Shown here: positions 46,331 through 58,059 of the stretch, piece after piece
Position numbering within the stretch: position 1 is the stretch's first letter
Layout: each line of letters starts with the position of its first letter
Position numbers and translations under genes: made by a program
The notes under the pieces: model-generated
The model's input: only the letters and a program-made list of their open reading frames with translations
Told to the model about the DNA's origin: nothing
The model's database searches: none
Assembly (NCBI GenBank): GCA_023935145.1
Contig: CM043698.1
Coordinates: 75,480,001 to 75,544,000, forward strand
Reading direction: 5' to 3'
Length of the DNA stretch: 64,000 bases
From: Bretschneidera sinensis
Lineage: Eukaryota; Streptophyta; Magnoliopsida; Brassicales; Akaniaceae

Positions 46331-47155
46331 CTTTATCCATTTATCGTAAAAAGGAGATTTTCGTTAGGACCACGGACCTCTAAAGCACTATGTGGGAAGA
46401 CCTTCATGACCACATAAGGACCATACCATCGGGACTTGAGCTTACCTGGGAACAGTCTTAATCTTGAGTCGTATAGCAGCATCTTTTGTCCCACATGGAA
46501 CTCTTTCCTCACTAGTTGTTTATCATGATAAGCTTTTGTCCGTTCTTTGTACAACTTGACATTCTCATAGGCATCATATCTTAATTCTTCTAGCTCATTT
46601 AGATGTAGCTTCCTCTTCCACCCGCTTGTTTCATGTCAAAATTGAACTACTTTATGGCCCAATATGCTCGATGCTCTAATTCTACCGGGAGATGGCATAC
46701 TTTCCCAAAAACTAGGCAATATAGAGACGTGCCAATTGGAGTCTTATATGCTGTCCGATATGCTCATAGAGCATCGTTTAGTTGCAAAGACCAATCCTTC
46801 CGATTAGGTTTCACAGTCCTCTCTAGGATTCCTTTGATCTCTTAGTTACTTATCTCCACTTGGCCATTGGTATGAGGATGATAGGGGGTGCCAACTTTAT
46901 GAGTGATCCCATATTTTCGGAGTAGTTCGACAAAAGAGCTATGATGAAAGTGGCTGCCCCCATCACTGATGATTGTTCTTGGAGTCCCAAACCGCGTAAA
47001 GGTGTTAGCCCCATACATCAAAAGGTTCTACTATATAAATATTCCGTAGGGGCATCTGATTTCGGGAAGAGATGTTACCTGTCTGCTGGCATCTATCACA
47101 TGAGTTGCAAAAGGAGAAAGCATCTTTAGACAAATTAGGCCAATAAAAACCAGAT
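46331..47155 (-). pseudogene. F integrase
   Basis: The C-terminal part is 46554-46333 (KLKSRWYGPYVVMKVF). The core, 47100-46600, shows ISDGGSHF and NGQVEISN for the second Asp and Glu. The first catalytic Asp lies in a stretch near 47060 that appears deleted, since the core begins shortly after the zinc region. Stops are present (for example after GQVEISN). Confidence 0.78.
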
Positions 47156-49464
47156 TATAATACCTTAAGAGCTGTTCGTTTAGCCCCAAAATGTCCTCCA
47201 CAAGTAAACTGATGGCAGTGTTGTAATAGGCTCAAGTGCTCATCTTCTGAGACACATCGTCTGATGATTTGATCAGGGTAGAATTTGAAAAGGTAAGGGT
47301 CATCCCAATGGTAGTGTGTAGACAGAGATATCAACCGCTTCTTTCCTTGTGTGGTCATGCCTAGGGGAAAAACCTTAGCAGTTAGATAATTTACAATATC
47401 AGCATACCATGGAAGTTTTACCTCTAGTGTGAACAATTGTTCATCAGGGAATTTCTCATTCAGAGGTAACTCATTATCGTCATTCTCATAGGGTAGCCTT
47501 AACAAATGATCTGCAACCACATTCTCACTACCTTTCTTGTCCTTGATCTCCAAATCAAATTATTGTAATAGGAGTACTCATCTGATCAACCTAGGCTTTG
47601 TGTCTTTCTTAGAAAATAGATATCTCAAAGCAGCATGGTCAGTGAATACAATAACCTTAGAACCAACAAGATATGATCTAAACTTCTCTAAAACAAAAAT
47701 AACAGCTAACAATTTTTTTTCAGTAGTAGAATAGTTAAGCTGAGCATCATTTAAAGTTCTAGAAGCATAGTAAATAGCATGAGGTACCTTATTGACTCTT
47801 TGACCTAAAATAGCTCTCAAGGCGAAGTCACTGGCATCGCACATTAATTCGAATGAAAGATTCCAATCTGGTGCCATCATTATCGGGGTTGAGGTGAGAA
47901 CATCCTTCAATGTGTTGAAAGCTTGCATACAGTTATCATTCCATTCAGACTTGGTATCTTTAACTAACAATGCACAAAGAGGTCTCGAAATTTTAGAGAA
48001 ATCTTTGATGAATCTTCTATAGAAACCAGCACGTCCAAGGAAACTTCTAATGCCCTTGACTGAGAGAGGAGGAGGCAATCTTGAAATGATGTCTATTTTA
48101 GCCTTATCTACCTCAATACCTTTGTTGGAGATGGAATGACCCAACACAATGCCTTGTTGAACCATAAAGTGACATTTCTCCCAATTCAACACTAAGTTAC
48201 TCTCTTCACATCTCTTTAAGACACTCTCTAAATGATTTAGGCATTCATCAAAATTAGAACCAAAGACACTAAAATCATCCATGAATACCTCAATGTATTT
48301 CTCCATCATATCGGAAAATATGCTCATCATACATCTTTGAAAAGTAGTTGATGCGTTGCATAACCTGAATGACATCCTTCGATAAGCAAATGTTCCGAAA
48401 GGACATGTGAAGGTAGTTTTTTCTTGATCCTTGGGTGCTATAGCAATTTGGTTGTACCCACTATATCCATCTAAGAAGCAGTAATAGCTATGATTGGCTA
48501 ATCTCTCTAACATCTGATCAATGAATGGTAAGGGGAAATCATCTTTTCTGGTTACTTTGTTCAATCTTCGGTAATCAATACATACCCTCCAACCAGTTGT
48601 TTTTCTTGTAGGTATGAGCTTCTCATTTTCGTTTTTTACAACGGTAATCCCACATTTTTTAGGAACAACTTGGATCGAACTCACCCATTTACTGTCTGAT
48701 ATGGGGTAGATAATGCCAACATCTAGTAGCTTTAATACCTCGGTCTTGACTACCTCTTTCATGTGTGGGTTATGTTTTCTTTGAGCATCTCGAGTGGGCC
48801 TTGCTTCATCTTCAAGGTAGATATTATGCATGCACTTGGCTGGATTTATCCCCTTAATGTCAGCAATGGTCCATCCAATTGCAGATCTATGCTCCCTAAG
48901 AACTCTTAATAACTTCTCTTCTTCTTCAATACTCAAATTAGCAGCTACGATCACAGGTAAAGTCTTATTCTCTCCTAAATAAGCATAAGTGAGATGTTCT
49001 GGTAACTGCTTCAGTTCCAAAGTTAGTGCTTGGACAATAGAAGGCAGAAGAGTAGTATTAGTAGGTATTAGAGATTCAAATGGAGGAGCATACTTACTTG
49101 AGTGTTTTGGAGAAGTCTCAAGGAGGTGCACAGTTTTAATGATGTCATTAGTCAAATCTTCAAGTTCTTTCTTAATATCTTCCTCTGTGAAGCCATGGGT
49201 GAGAGTGGTCTCTAATGGATCAATATGATGGACCTGAAAAGCTTGCTCAACAAAACTTTGTATCATGCATACATTAAAACATTCTAAATCATCTTGAGGC
49301 AGTTTTAATACATCAAATATTTTAAATTCTATTTTCTCACCATTGATCTTTATACTCACTATGCCTTTTTTCACACAAATCTTAGTATCGGCAGTTCTCA
49401 TGAAGGGTCTCCCTAATATGATGGGCAGGAGTAATGGCATAAGGCATTCCTCCATATCTAGCAC
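47156..49464 (-). pseudogene. F protease C-terminus, RT, RNase H and integrase zinc region
   Basis: Open for 628 codons at 49464-47578: PR end ([19 protein letters not shown]), RT with [18 protein letters not shown] and catalytic FMDDFSVFG, and RNase H starting [15 protein letters not shown]. After one stop (47575) the frame continues at 47553-47155 through the RNase H end and the zinc-binding HCHQFTCGGHFG. Confidence 0.88.
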
Positions 49465-50473
49465 AATGAAATCAGTAGGTTAAATGAACTCTCCCACCTT
49501 AACTAGACGTCCTTAAGAATACCCTTAGGTCTTTTGATACTCCTATATGCCAACTGCAAGGTAATGGAAGTCGGTTGTAGCTCCCCCAAACCTAGGGTTT
49601 CGAATACCGTGTATGGTGGTAAGTTTACACCCTCTCCCAAATCTAGTAATACTCTCTCAAATAGCTGATTACATATTCTACAGGGAATAGTAAAACTACC
49701 CAGATCTTTCAGTTTTGGTGGTAGTTTTCGTAATAGCACAGCACTTACTTCTTCAGTTAATGCTACTGTTTCATGCTCTTGAAATTTCCTTTTTTTTTTA
49801 CTAACCTTTGCGGGAAGGGTGGTGCATTCACCTTCTCCATTTCACTTACCTTTGATGCCGATGGTTTCTCTACAGATGCTCTTTCAGACTCTTCGGACCC
49901 TATCACCTTGCCATTTCTCAAGGTTGTGACAGCTTTCAGTTGTTGATGCCCCCCAGAGTTGGGTAGTGTTTGAGCTGGAAGTTCACCTTGCTTTCTGCCA
50001 CTTAGGTCTTTAGCCAGTTGCCCCATTTGTACCTATAGTTGTTGGGTGGCTTGTTCATGTTTTGTTGTGGTTTGTCTTAGTTCAGTTCAAAATTTCCTTT
50101 CATCTGCCATGAACTGATTTTTTGAGGTCATTAATTGTTGCTACTGAGTGGCCAATTGTCTCACAAGGCTTTCGAGGTCATTCTTCTTTGGTTCGGGAGC
50201 AGTATGGGCTGCTGGTTGGGAGTTTCATTGCTGCCCTTGCTGGTTAAGGGTATTTTGATTGTTGTTCTAAGAGAAATTTGGGTGGTTTCGCCATCCAGGG
50301 TTGTAAGTGTTTGCATATGGGTTGTTCTTTGGTGGATAGTTGTTAGGTCCCACGTAATTTGCTTATTTCGGATCTACAAATGAATACAAAGGACAATTAT
50401 CGGTATTATGATCAAATTAGGAACATATCGCACATACTTGGAGTGGTGTAGCTGGTAGGTTAGATGAGGCATT
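49465..50473 (-). pseudogene. F zinc knuckle and protease N-terminal part
   Basis: The knuckle CAICS..DHNTDNC lies near 50440-50400 and has a stop in the middle. Segment 50026-49763 is the hydrophilic linker (VTTLRNGKVIG). Segment 49739-49503 holds the protease motif, LLDLGEGVNLPPYTVF, where the usual Ala-Ser after Gly is altered, so it is probably inactive. Confidence 0.8.
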
Positions 50474-51386
50474 CTAAACAGCCATGGCTTTAACCAATAG
50501 GTCTAGTTTCCTTTCCACAACAACTATTTGAGGAGAAGATCCTCCATTTAAATTTACCTCATACATACCCTTACTCTTGGTTACATGTCTACCTCGAGAG
50601 GAGAACTGCTGAGTGTGTTCACTTAGGGTTTCGAAGAGTTCCATAGCTTCTTCACTGCTTTTCTCCATCAGCACTCCTCCACAACTTGAATCAACAATAC
50701 TTTTGTTAGTATCACTCAAACCTTCATAAAAAGCTTGTACCAGTTCATCTTGAGGTATGTTGTGATGTGGGCATTTGAGTAGCAGCTCGTTGAAGTGTCC
50801 CCACGCTTCGAAGAAGAGGTCCCCGTCCTTTCGTTGGAAGGACTGAATTTTCTTCCTCATTTGCCTCGTCTTTTGGGCTGGGAAAAACTTCCCTAGGAAT
50901 TTGCTAGCCAGCTCCTCCCAAGTGTGGATAGAAACTACAGGCAAAGAATTATACCACAGTTTAGCATTATCTTTTAAGGAAAAAGGGAACAGAATTAACC
51001 TTATTCCTTCTTGGTCTAAGCCTTTGGATGTGCTAGAACTTGCAAAGATCGAAGAACTCTCGAAGGTGCAAGTGTGGATCCTCATTAGGTGTGCCCCTAA
51101 AGTGAGTCAATACACTCAATATTTGTGGAGATATGTAGTAGTTACCTTCCACCTCAGGTTGATATGCAATACATGATGGCTGATCAAGGTTCTGTGGGAT
51201 GAAGGATTGCTTCATCGGTACTCGTACAGATGGTTGCTGGTTTTCGAGCTGTTCCACCATTGGTGCTTCGTTCTCGAATTCTTCTTCGTTCTCCTCGAAG
51301 TTGTTTCTAAGCCTTTGTCGGATGGTCCGCTCAAGCTCAAGATTGAGGGGAAAGAATGTTGGATGTCGGGATCGAAGTCCATGCAT
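50474..51386 (-). pseudogene. F gag
   Basis: Starts near 51386 (MHGLRSRHPTFFPLNLELER). A frameshift at about 51040-51080 leads into the gag core at 51085-50474 (LILFPFSLKDNAKLWYNSL, WEELASKFLGKFFPAQKT, ELVQAFYEGL). Good match to A and B gag in pattern but of a separate family. Confidence 0.85.
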
Positions 51387-51657
51387 GAATCAGGTAAAAC
51401 AGTTTCAGTGCAGCAGTTTAACACTGCTGCTCGGGTAACTCTCTGCCCTAATTGCGCTCGATCGCACAAGAGGGTGCACTCGATCGCAAGTGTCACAAAA
51501 AGTTCTGCTGATGTGCCTGAAACAGAAAAGAAATCGATTAGGGTCTGTTGAAAATAAAAATAAGGATGAAAAACATAAACTTACATTTTTTTAGAAAAAT
51601 TAAAGTAGAATAAAATAAGAATAACGAAAATAATTCTTAAAAGGAAATTTAGTGCAA
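51387..51657 (-). other. F untranslated leader
   Basis: Between primer-binding site and gag. It contains two copies of the TGCGATCGAGCGCA-type motif (51450-51490), the same as in the LTR and in the pol-env spacer. No gene. Confidence 0.5.
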
Positions 51658-51675
51658 TCCCCGACAACGGCGCCA
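51658..51675 (-). other. F primer-binding site
   Basis: Minus strand tggcgccgttgtcgggga, the Athila-type site with one change relative to A. Confidence 0.87.
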
Positions 51676-51681
51676 AAAACT

Positions 51682-53002
51682 TTTTGTGCGATTATCTACC
51701 TAAATAAATAAGCAAATAGTCGTACAGTTTTACTTGCAAGTGCACAAGGTTAATAGTAGCATAGTGTGCAAGTGCGAGATCATTTCCACAAGGATTGATG
51801 AATTTCGTTTTTAGAATCAATTTCTCAATAAAAAGATAGAAATAACAGTTGAGTGTGATTTAATAATAATAAGAACATAGGGCTTTGATAACCACCTTTA
51901 ATCATACTTTCCCAATGAGTAATATGTCAATGCACTAGCCTTATCATGAATACCTAATGGTTGCCAACCTAAGGGCATGGTATCTACTCCTTAAGCTATT
52001 GATTTCCCTAAGCACTGAGTTAGGTATGGTATTTACTCTAACTCTTTTCTTTATTAAGGGATTCAACATGGTATCTACTGAGTTGTTCCTTAAGAGAGCA
52101 TAAGATTTATGGAAATCGACAACCACATGAGACCTAGGGCATGGTATCTACTCTTGGTTTCCCATGTTGATTAATCTAAGAATCCGGTGTGGATATCTTT
52201 TGTTACCATTGTCAGACCCAGGACTTGGCCATTCAGATTGATCTAACTAACTAATCCATACCACATGCATATATTGATCAGACATACACATATAAGGAAT
52301 TTAAATAAACACAGACATTAATCAAGTTAAGCATCATAATCAAGGCTATTGCAAAGATAATCAATGAATGTATATACGGGAAAGCATAACTAAGGCTTCA
52401 ATCGAGCCCTATAAAGAGTTAGTTACACATGCTGTCTAAGATAAGCATCATAACATAAACTAAACATAAAATATAAAACCTGAAGAATACTGTGGAGATG
52501 GGTTGTTAATCCTCTCCAAAGTGTACAACTCCAAGCCAAGCAAAAGATAAAAGAAGGGATGGTTTTTGTGTGTGTTTACAAGTGTATTTATAGGGGTTGA
52601 ATAACCCTAGAAGACTCTGGAAACCCTAAACTTCCTAAAACGCAAAATCTCCTCTATTTCCAAAACTGGTTCTGCCATTTTACTATTCACATTAGTACAT
52701 GTGCGCTCGATCGCATTCGTTGTGCGCTCGATCGCAATGCTACGCTCGATCCTTCTTTGTGTGCGCACGAGCACTGATGTGCTCGATCATACCAAATAGT
52801 GCACTCGATCGCACTTTAGCCAACAGCTGCTCCAGGATTTCCAGATTTCTCCCTTTGAGTGCTAAAGTTGCTTCTTTTTCTCAACGATTCTATAAAAACA
52901 TGTGAAACACAGAAATGAAGTAAAATGGACTAAATTAACATAACTAAGGACATAACAAATGTAAATAAAGGGGCTTAAATATGAATATTTAAGCATCTAT
53001 CA
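51682..53002 (-). repeat. F 5' LTR
   Basis: 1321 bp. The motif cluster (52690-52830) is upstream (minus strand) of TATA (rc of tatttata, 52585-52592). It ends at ctatca (plus orientation), followed by TSD aacta 53003-53007. Confidence 0.92.
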
Positions 53003-53007
53003 AACTA

Positions 53008-53257
53008 AAGCTCCAATACTTGTGAGTCAGGCAAGTTTTGTGGGCATTACACTCAAGTGGTTTGGGCTAAAACTATTCATGTTGGGTGTGCTTGAGGTGA
53101 ATGCAATAATTATGCATCAAGTTCTGTCATTAGTTGCAACTATGACCTTCCTGGCAATATAATTGGCCAACGCCCATATACTATTCATCAAACACTTATA
53201 GCAAACCCACCAAACTCTGATTCCAATTCTCAATACTCACTGGAAACTGATTAACTG
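53008..53257 (+). pseudogene. PR-1 receptor kinase pseudogene, part 2: first CAP domain (C-terminal half)
   Basis: In frame: SNTCESGKFCGHYTQVVW, then a TGA near 53095, then ECNNYASSSVISCNYDLPG and GQRPY. The HYTQVVW and CNYDPPGN-like motifs are CAP signatures (CAP1/CAP2 motifs). With part 1 this makes a complete CAP domain of usual length. The frame runs straight on through a short linker (about 28 codons) into the second CAP domain. Confidence 0.87.
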
Positions 53258-53656
53258 AATTCTCACAATGCAGCTCAGGCAAAGCTGGGTGTTGGGCCTC
53301 TGATTTGGGACACCACGGTCGTGACCTATGCTCAAGACTATGCTAACTAGAGGATCAATGATTGCTTACCTATCCAATCAGGAGGTCCTTATGGCGAGAA
53401 CCTTGCATCAATAAACACTAATTTTTTTGGTGTCGATATTGTGCATCAATGGGTGTATGAGAAGGCCTACTACAACAACTACTCTAATATTTGTGTTGCA
53501 AGTAAAGAATGTAGGCAATATATTCAGGTTATTTGGAGGAACTCGACTAATCTTGGGTGTGCTAGAGTGTGCTGCAACAATGGGACATTTTATAACGATG
53601 GAGGAACTTTTGTAGTTTGCAACTATTACCTTGGTAGCAACTATACTGGTGATTAG
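53258..53656 (+). pseudogene. PR-1 receptor kinase pseudogene, part 3: second CAP domain
   Basis: Reads LNSHNAAQAKLGVGPLIW, QSGGPYGENL, VHQWVYEKAYYNNYSNICV, YIQVIWRNSTNLGCARVCC and GGTFVVCNYYLGSNYTGD. The stops are a TAA near 53256 just before LNSHN, TAG near 53332, and TAG 53654-53656. In the HYTQVVW signature the first His is Gln-Tyr here, so a conserved CAP-cavity residue is lost. Two CAP domains in one receptor chain are unusual. Confidence 0.87.
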
Positions 53657-54888
53657 GGCACAACTAATCAATCTACTACTCCTGCTGTAATTGAACCAAG
53701 CCTTGCTGCAGTTGAACCAAGCCCTGCTGAATTTGAACTACGCTATAGTATTCCCTTAAAAAGGAAAAAAACACAACTTAGGACTAGTGACAGGGTTCAG
53801 TTCTGGAGTAGGTGCTTTGATTCTTGGCCTAGGTCTCACATGGCTTATCTTAAAAAGAAAAAACGACCGAGACAAAAAATTGGATGACCCTGCATTCAAT
53901 GTGTACATTGGTGATCGATTCGAAAATGAAACGGGACTTGGGAGGTGTTCATATGTTAAAATGGCCAAAGCAACGAATAACTTTTTAAAAGCAGAGAAGT
54001 TTGGAGAATGAGGGTTTGGGGCGGTTTATAGGGGTTTCTTGAGGGATTTGAATAGCTACATTGCAGTTAAGAGGGTTTCGAGAAGCTCTAAACAAGGAAT
54101 TAAGAAGTATACATCAGAAGTGAAGATTATAAGTAGACTAAGGCACAAGAATTTGGTGAAATTCATTGATTGGTGCCATGAAAATGAACTAATACTCGCT
54201 TATAAGTTGATTCCCATCTATTCAAGGGAAGAAGCTTATTGACATGGGAGGTGAGATACAAAAGGCTTGGCCTCAACATTACTATATTTACAATAAGAAA
54301 GGGATCACTGTGTGCTGCATAGGGATATCAAAACGAGCAACATTATGTTGGATTTAAGTTTCAATGCTAAACTTCAGGATTTCGGGTTAGCTAGGCTTGT
54401 TGACCATCTAAAGGGGTCATAAACCATGGTTTTGGCTGGGACAGTGGGGTACATGGCTCCTGAATGTGTTACATCAGGTTGGGCTAGCAAGGAATTAGAT
54501 GTGCTCAGCTTTGGTATGGTTGTACTAGAAATCGCATGCGGTAGAAAATCGATAGAACCTAAATATGATGAGGCTCAAGCTTCATTGGTAGCTTGGGTGT
54601 GGGAATTATATGGAAATGGAAGGCTTTTTATTGTAGCTGATGGGAAATTGTGTGAGGACTTCGACACGAAACCGATGGAGTGTGTTCTCATTGTGGGGCT
54701 ATGGTGCGCTCACTCGGATCACAATCTAAGACCATCAATAAAGAAACTTCTACAGGTTCTTAATTTTGAGACACCACTGCCAGATCTTCTAAGTAAGATG
54801 CCTGTTGCCAAGTATGATGTACTTACTGCCTCTAGAGTTTGTTTGAGTGAACCCTCATTGTCTAATATGACTATAACTGTCTCTCGTT
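53657..54888 (+). pseudogene. PR-1 receptor kinase pseudogene, part 4: linker, transmembrane segment and Ser/Thr kinase
   Basis: A Pro/Glu-rich linker (IEPSLAAVEPSPAEFE) is followed by a frameshift in A-runs at 53757-53771, then a transmembrane helix GVGALILGLGLTWLILKRK (53800-53860). The kinase domain has FGAVYRGF (Gly-loop, one Gly changed to stop TGA at 54009), IAVKRV (Lys), HRDIKTSN (54318), DFGLAR, GYMAPEC, SFGMVVLEIACGRK, and a tail to TAA 54888. The region between 54220 and 54300 is shortened and shifted, so subdomains V-VI are damaged. Kinase text resembles L-type lectin receptor kinases. Confidence 0.88.
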
Positions 54889-55894
54889 AAACTTGTTTCC
54901 ATAGGTTTATTACCACATTTTACACAGAATGTGCTATAATGGTGCTAAGTTATGGTTCTTTGATGAATTGCTTTCCTATGGTTTTAAATCCATCCCCTTG
55001 ATTAACCCTTTCGGGCTTATAATTATTCTAAATCATTGTGTTGCTAAAAACATCATATTGATACTAGTTAATAATTGTTCAGATTTTTGCAGCACTGCTT
55101 GTGGACATACTTGAGTAATTAAGTTATTATGTGTCATCATATCAAGATTCTATGGCAATTCACATGTAAACGAACTAGATATATAGTACAATAAACTAAT
55201 CATGGAACTCACATTTGAATCTATGTTGATATGACTTAAATGGAGAGCTAGCAGTCCTCTGTATGGAATTTCAAGGAAATTATTCAACAGCTTCAAGGTC
55301 TGTAAAGAGAGGTAGAGTAGGTAAGTAGCCTTTAATTTTTGAAGAAGAGCCATTGACCAGCTGGTCTTTACTTGAAGCCAGGTAAGTAACTAGCTTGATT
55401 TGCTTTACGCATTCTGTTGATTTGTTACAGTTGACGTAGTCTCCTTCAAGAACTCCAAAGTATTCGTAACGGCAAATTACATAAAGCTAGGTATTTAAGC
55501 TTCCAATGGGTAGGAAACATCTGTTTGGTTCGTGCTATTCATGCCATGGAAGTTTCAATCCTGATTATTGGTGCTAACACAATTAGGACTTGACCAATAA
55601 TCTTAATACTTGATAATCAGGTAACAACTAATTTTTTAATCACTGCAATTTATTAATGTTTTGAGCTAATTAAATTCAGCAAAATAACCAATGAATTAAA
55701 CTGTGATCATGCAAACTCATTCTTAATCTATGTTGATATTTTAATTAAAGATCCCTTCATCCTTTTCATCCAGAAAGAAAAAAGAAAAAAGAAAAGGGAG
55801 AGCTAGCAGTCCTTTGTATGTTAATTTCAAGCTTTGAGATATATATTTCTGTAAAGGGAGGTAGAGTATGAAGGAGAATAGGCTTTATGGAACC
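54889..55894. other. Intergenic with a duplicated segment
   Basis: About 1 kb with no gene. Two related stretches (about 55195-55330 and 55700-55875) share atctatgttgatat, gagctagcagtcctttgtatg and gtaaagagaggtagagta, about 550 bp apart. The minus-strand frame 55353-55150 has a leucine-rich look but lacks a clear repeat pattern. Confidence 0.5.
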
Positions 55895-56121
55895 TGTTGA
55901 TGCCAAAAATGTGTCCGCTGAGTTGGAGGCCAGGCCTTGAAGGAACCTACACAGGGAAGAAAATATGAGTTAGAGGGTCACCGGAGGGGGTGCCTCCGAG
56001 GATGCTCCGAAGCTCTTGTTAGAGTGGGATCAAATGTATATAGGCGACGAGCGTTCTCTTTTTTAGGTTAAGAAAAGTCTGATCATTTGGAATGCGCACC
56101 TGAGTCTTTTTATACGGCTTT
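55895..56121 (-). repeat. E 3' LTR, left fragment
   Basis: Starts (plus) tgttgatgccaaaaatgtg. It is cut by the solo LTR at 56122, with TSD gcttt at 56117-56121, and resumes at 57537/57542. Confidence 0.8.
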
Positions 56122-57536
56122 TGATGAGTACCGAATATTGCATATTTTGACCCCTTAATTTACATTTGTTAGATTAATAATTTTTTATTTTGAGTTGTTT
56201 TCATTATTTTACAAGTTTACAAGCACTCGGAAAGGAGTTTCACTAAAATTGCCAGAATTGCCTGTACAGATCAGTCAATTTTATGGATTTTATTGTATTG
56301 ATTCAGGAAGAACCAAGAGATGAGCCATATATGCTTTGAAAGATCCGGATGTCTATTTTTTGATGAATTTTACGGCTCATAAAAATGACTTTTTTTAGAG
56401 AAAGTTATGGCAGTTTTAGTAGACAAAGGTCAGGCTATGTGTGATTTCTGTGTGGCAGATAAGTCATTTTTGTGTATTTTACTGTATTAATTCAGGAAGA
56501 ACCAAGAGATGAGCCATATATTCTTGGAAAGATCCGGATATCTATTTTTTGAGAAATTTTACGGCTCATAAAAATGAAGTTTCTAGAGAAAGTTATAGCA
56601 GTTTTAGTAGACAAAGGTCAAACAGTGCACCATGCTGCGCTCGAGCGCACAAGACTGTGATCGAGTGCACTCGGGCAGTATCCCACATCGAATTTGAAAC
56701 ACATTGCACTCTTGAGTTTCCTTATAAAAGCCCCACCTCACTGAAGTAATTAGGGTGCACTCTGAAAGACTTCTGCTAGCATTCTGGTGGATCTCGAAGG
56801 CTTTGCTACCACGAAGGAAAGCGCCGCCCAAAATTGAGTAGAATTTCTCCCAATGTATAGTCAGTTTTAATTTATTTCTTTTTTAGTTTTAAATTTTAAT
56901 GTTTAGCACTTTTATTGTGAACTTTAGTTTCATAATTATGAGAGGCTAAAATCTTCATCTAAGGTTGAAGATGAAGCCTCGACATTGTTTGGCATAATAT
57001 TTTCAGATTTGTTCATACAATTCTGATATTTTTAGTATAAATGTTCTGTTTAATTATTTGAGTAAAATCTTATGATTGATTACTTTTAAATTGTTAAATT
57101 GGATATTCCTTGTGTTTCATCTGCCAGATATGGCGGATTATTCAAATTAGATTGGATATCCATTGCGATTTGTGAATTAAACGGATACATTGGATGGTTT
57201 TGGTTTAGTTTGGGTATTCGCCGTGGTTTGTATAATGATGGATTCATGGAATGATTTGATAGATTATTTTTATATAGAACATGAAGTTATATGTTTTACT
57301 TTGGTCAGGTGGATTCAGAAAACCTTGGTGTTTTTATCAGTTGTTTTTAAATCAACTTAGTTTAGTTTATACTTTTTGCATAATACAACTAAAAATTTGG
57401 AATTAGGTTAAAATAAGTTTAGTTTAGATAAAAATACATTTTCATAACGCAATTCCCTGTGGATTCGACCTCGCACTTGCACAACACTATATTGCAAACG
57501 ACTCGTGCACTTACTAGTAATTTAAAACTCACAACA
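56122..57536 (+). mobile_element. Solo LTR, Athila-related, in E LTR
   Basis: 1415 bp, starting tgatgagtaccgaatattg and ending actcacaaca, with TSD gcttt (56117-56121 and 57537-57541). No internal region remains, as expected after recombination between two LTRs. A segment of about 190 bp is duplicated in tandem (gaagaaccaagagatgagcc at about 56306 and 56496). A motif cluster (56634-56680, tgcgctcgagcgca and a variant) is followed by TATA cttataaaag at 56722. The region gccagaattgcctgtacaga is shared with element A's LTR. Confidence 0.88.
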
Positions 57537-57968
57537 GCTTTGAGGCAGCCTTTCACCCAGGGCGGTGATGATGTGGAGTCCCAACTTGGTTGGGCAATGA
57601 TGCCTAGGAGGCCCAGCTAGGTGGCCTGGGGTCATCCATTGTACTTCGCCTTGTTGTCTTGGTTAGGAGCCGTCTATGTATGAGGCATCCTTTAGGCCAA
57701 GGGCGGTTGGTGACCCAGAGTCCAAACTTGGTTGGGCAATGATGCCTAGGAGGCCAAGCTAGGTGGCCTGGGGTCGTCCGTTGTGCTTCGCCTTGCGATC
57801 TTGCTTAGGAGCAGTCTATGTATAAGGCAGCCCTTAGGTTAGGGGCGGTTGGTGACCAGGAGTCCCAACTTGGTTGGAGCCTGGATCCTCTGTATGTCAA
57901 CCTGTTTCCTACTTTTGCAATGGTCCACTTGTCGTCTCCTTATTGGATGTGTATTTTTAGCAATATCA
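57537..57968 (-). repeat. E 3' LTR, right fragment with 141-bp repeats
   Basis: Contains a unit of 141-142 bp starting at 57560, 57701 and 57843 (gggcggt landmark), the third copy partial. Ends with gcaatatca, followed by the purine tract (57969-57984). Confidence 0.8.
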
Positions 57969-58059
57969 GAGGCCCCCCACTTCCTTGAGTACATTTATGT
58001 GCTTAAGGAAGTATGGTAAGGTTTGGTCTTTAATGAAAAAAGGAGTAATGTACTGTGTT

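Larger units (their letters stand above)
41572..53002 (-). mobile_element. Element F: Athila-type Ty3/gypsy retrotransposon inserted in the PR-1 kinase pseudogene
   Basis: 11,431 bp with TSD aacta. Both LTRs are exactly 1321 bp (41572-42892 and 51682-53002). Minus-strand order is 5' LTR, Athila primer-binding site, gag, protease, RT, RNase H, integrase, spacer with promoter-like features, env-position ORF, 3' non-coding region, purine tract and 3' LTR. The protease-RT-RNase H frame is open for 628 codons, but other parts carry stops. Its LTR is not of the A/B family. Confidence 0.93.

Noticed and set aside
45781..46340. 181-codon frame on the minus strand overlapping the F spacer
   Set aside because: Built on tcactcactc-type repeats in the leader. 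Composition-driven and without homology.
52699..52905. 68-codon frame similar to 42562-42795
   Set aside because: Part of the F LTRs over the TGCGATCGAGCGCA cluster; present twice because of the LTR pair.
55150..55353. Leucine-rich minus-strand frame as an LRR gene fragment
   Set aside because: No regular LxxLxLxxN pattern; too short to support a call.
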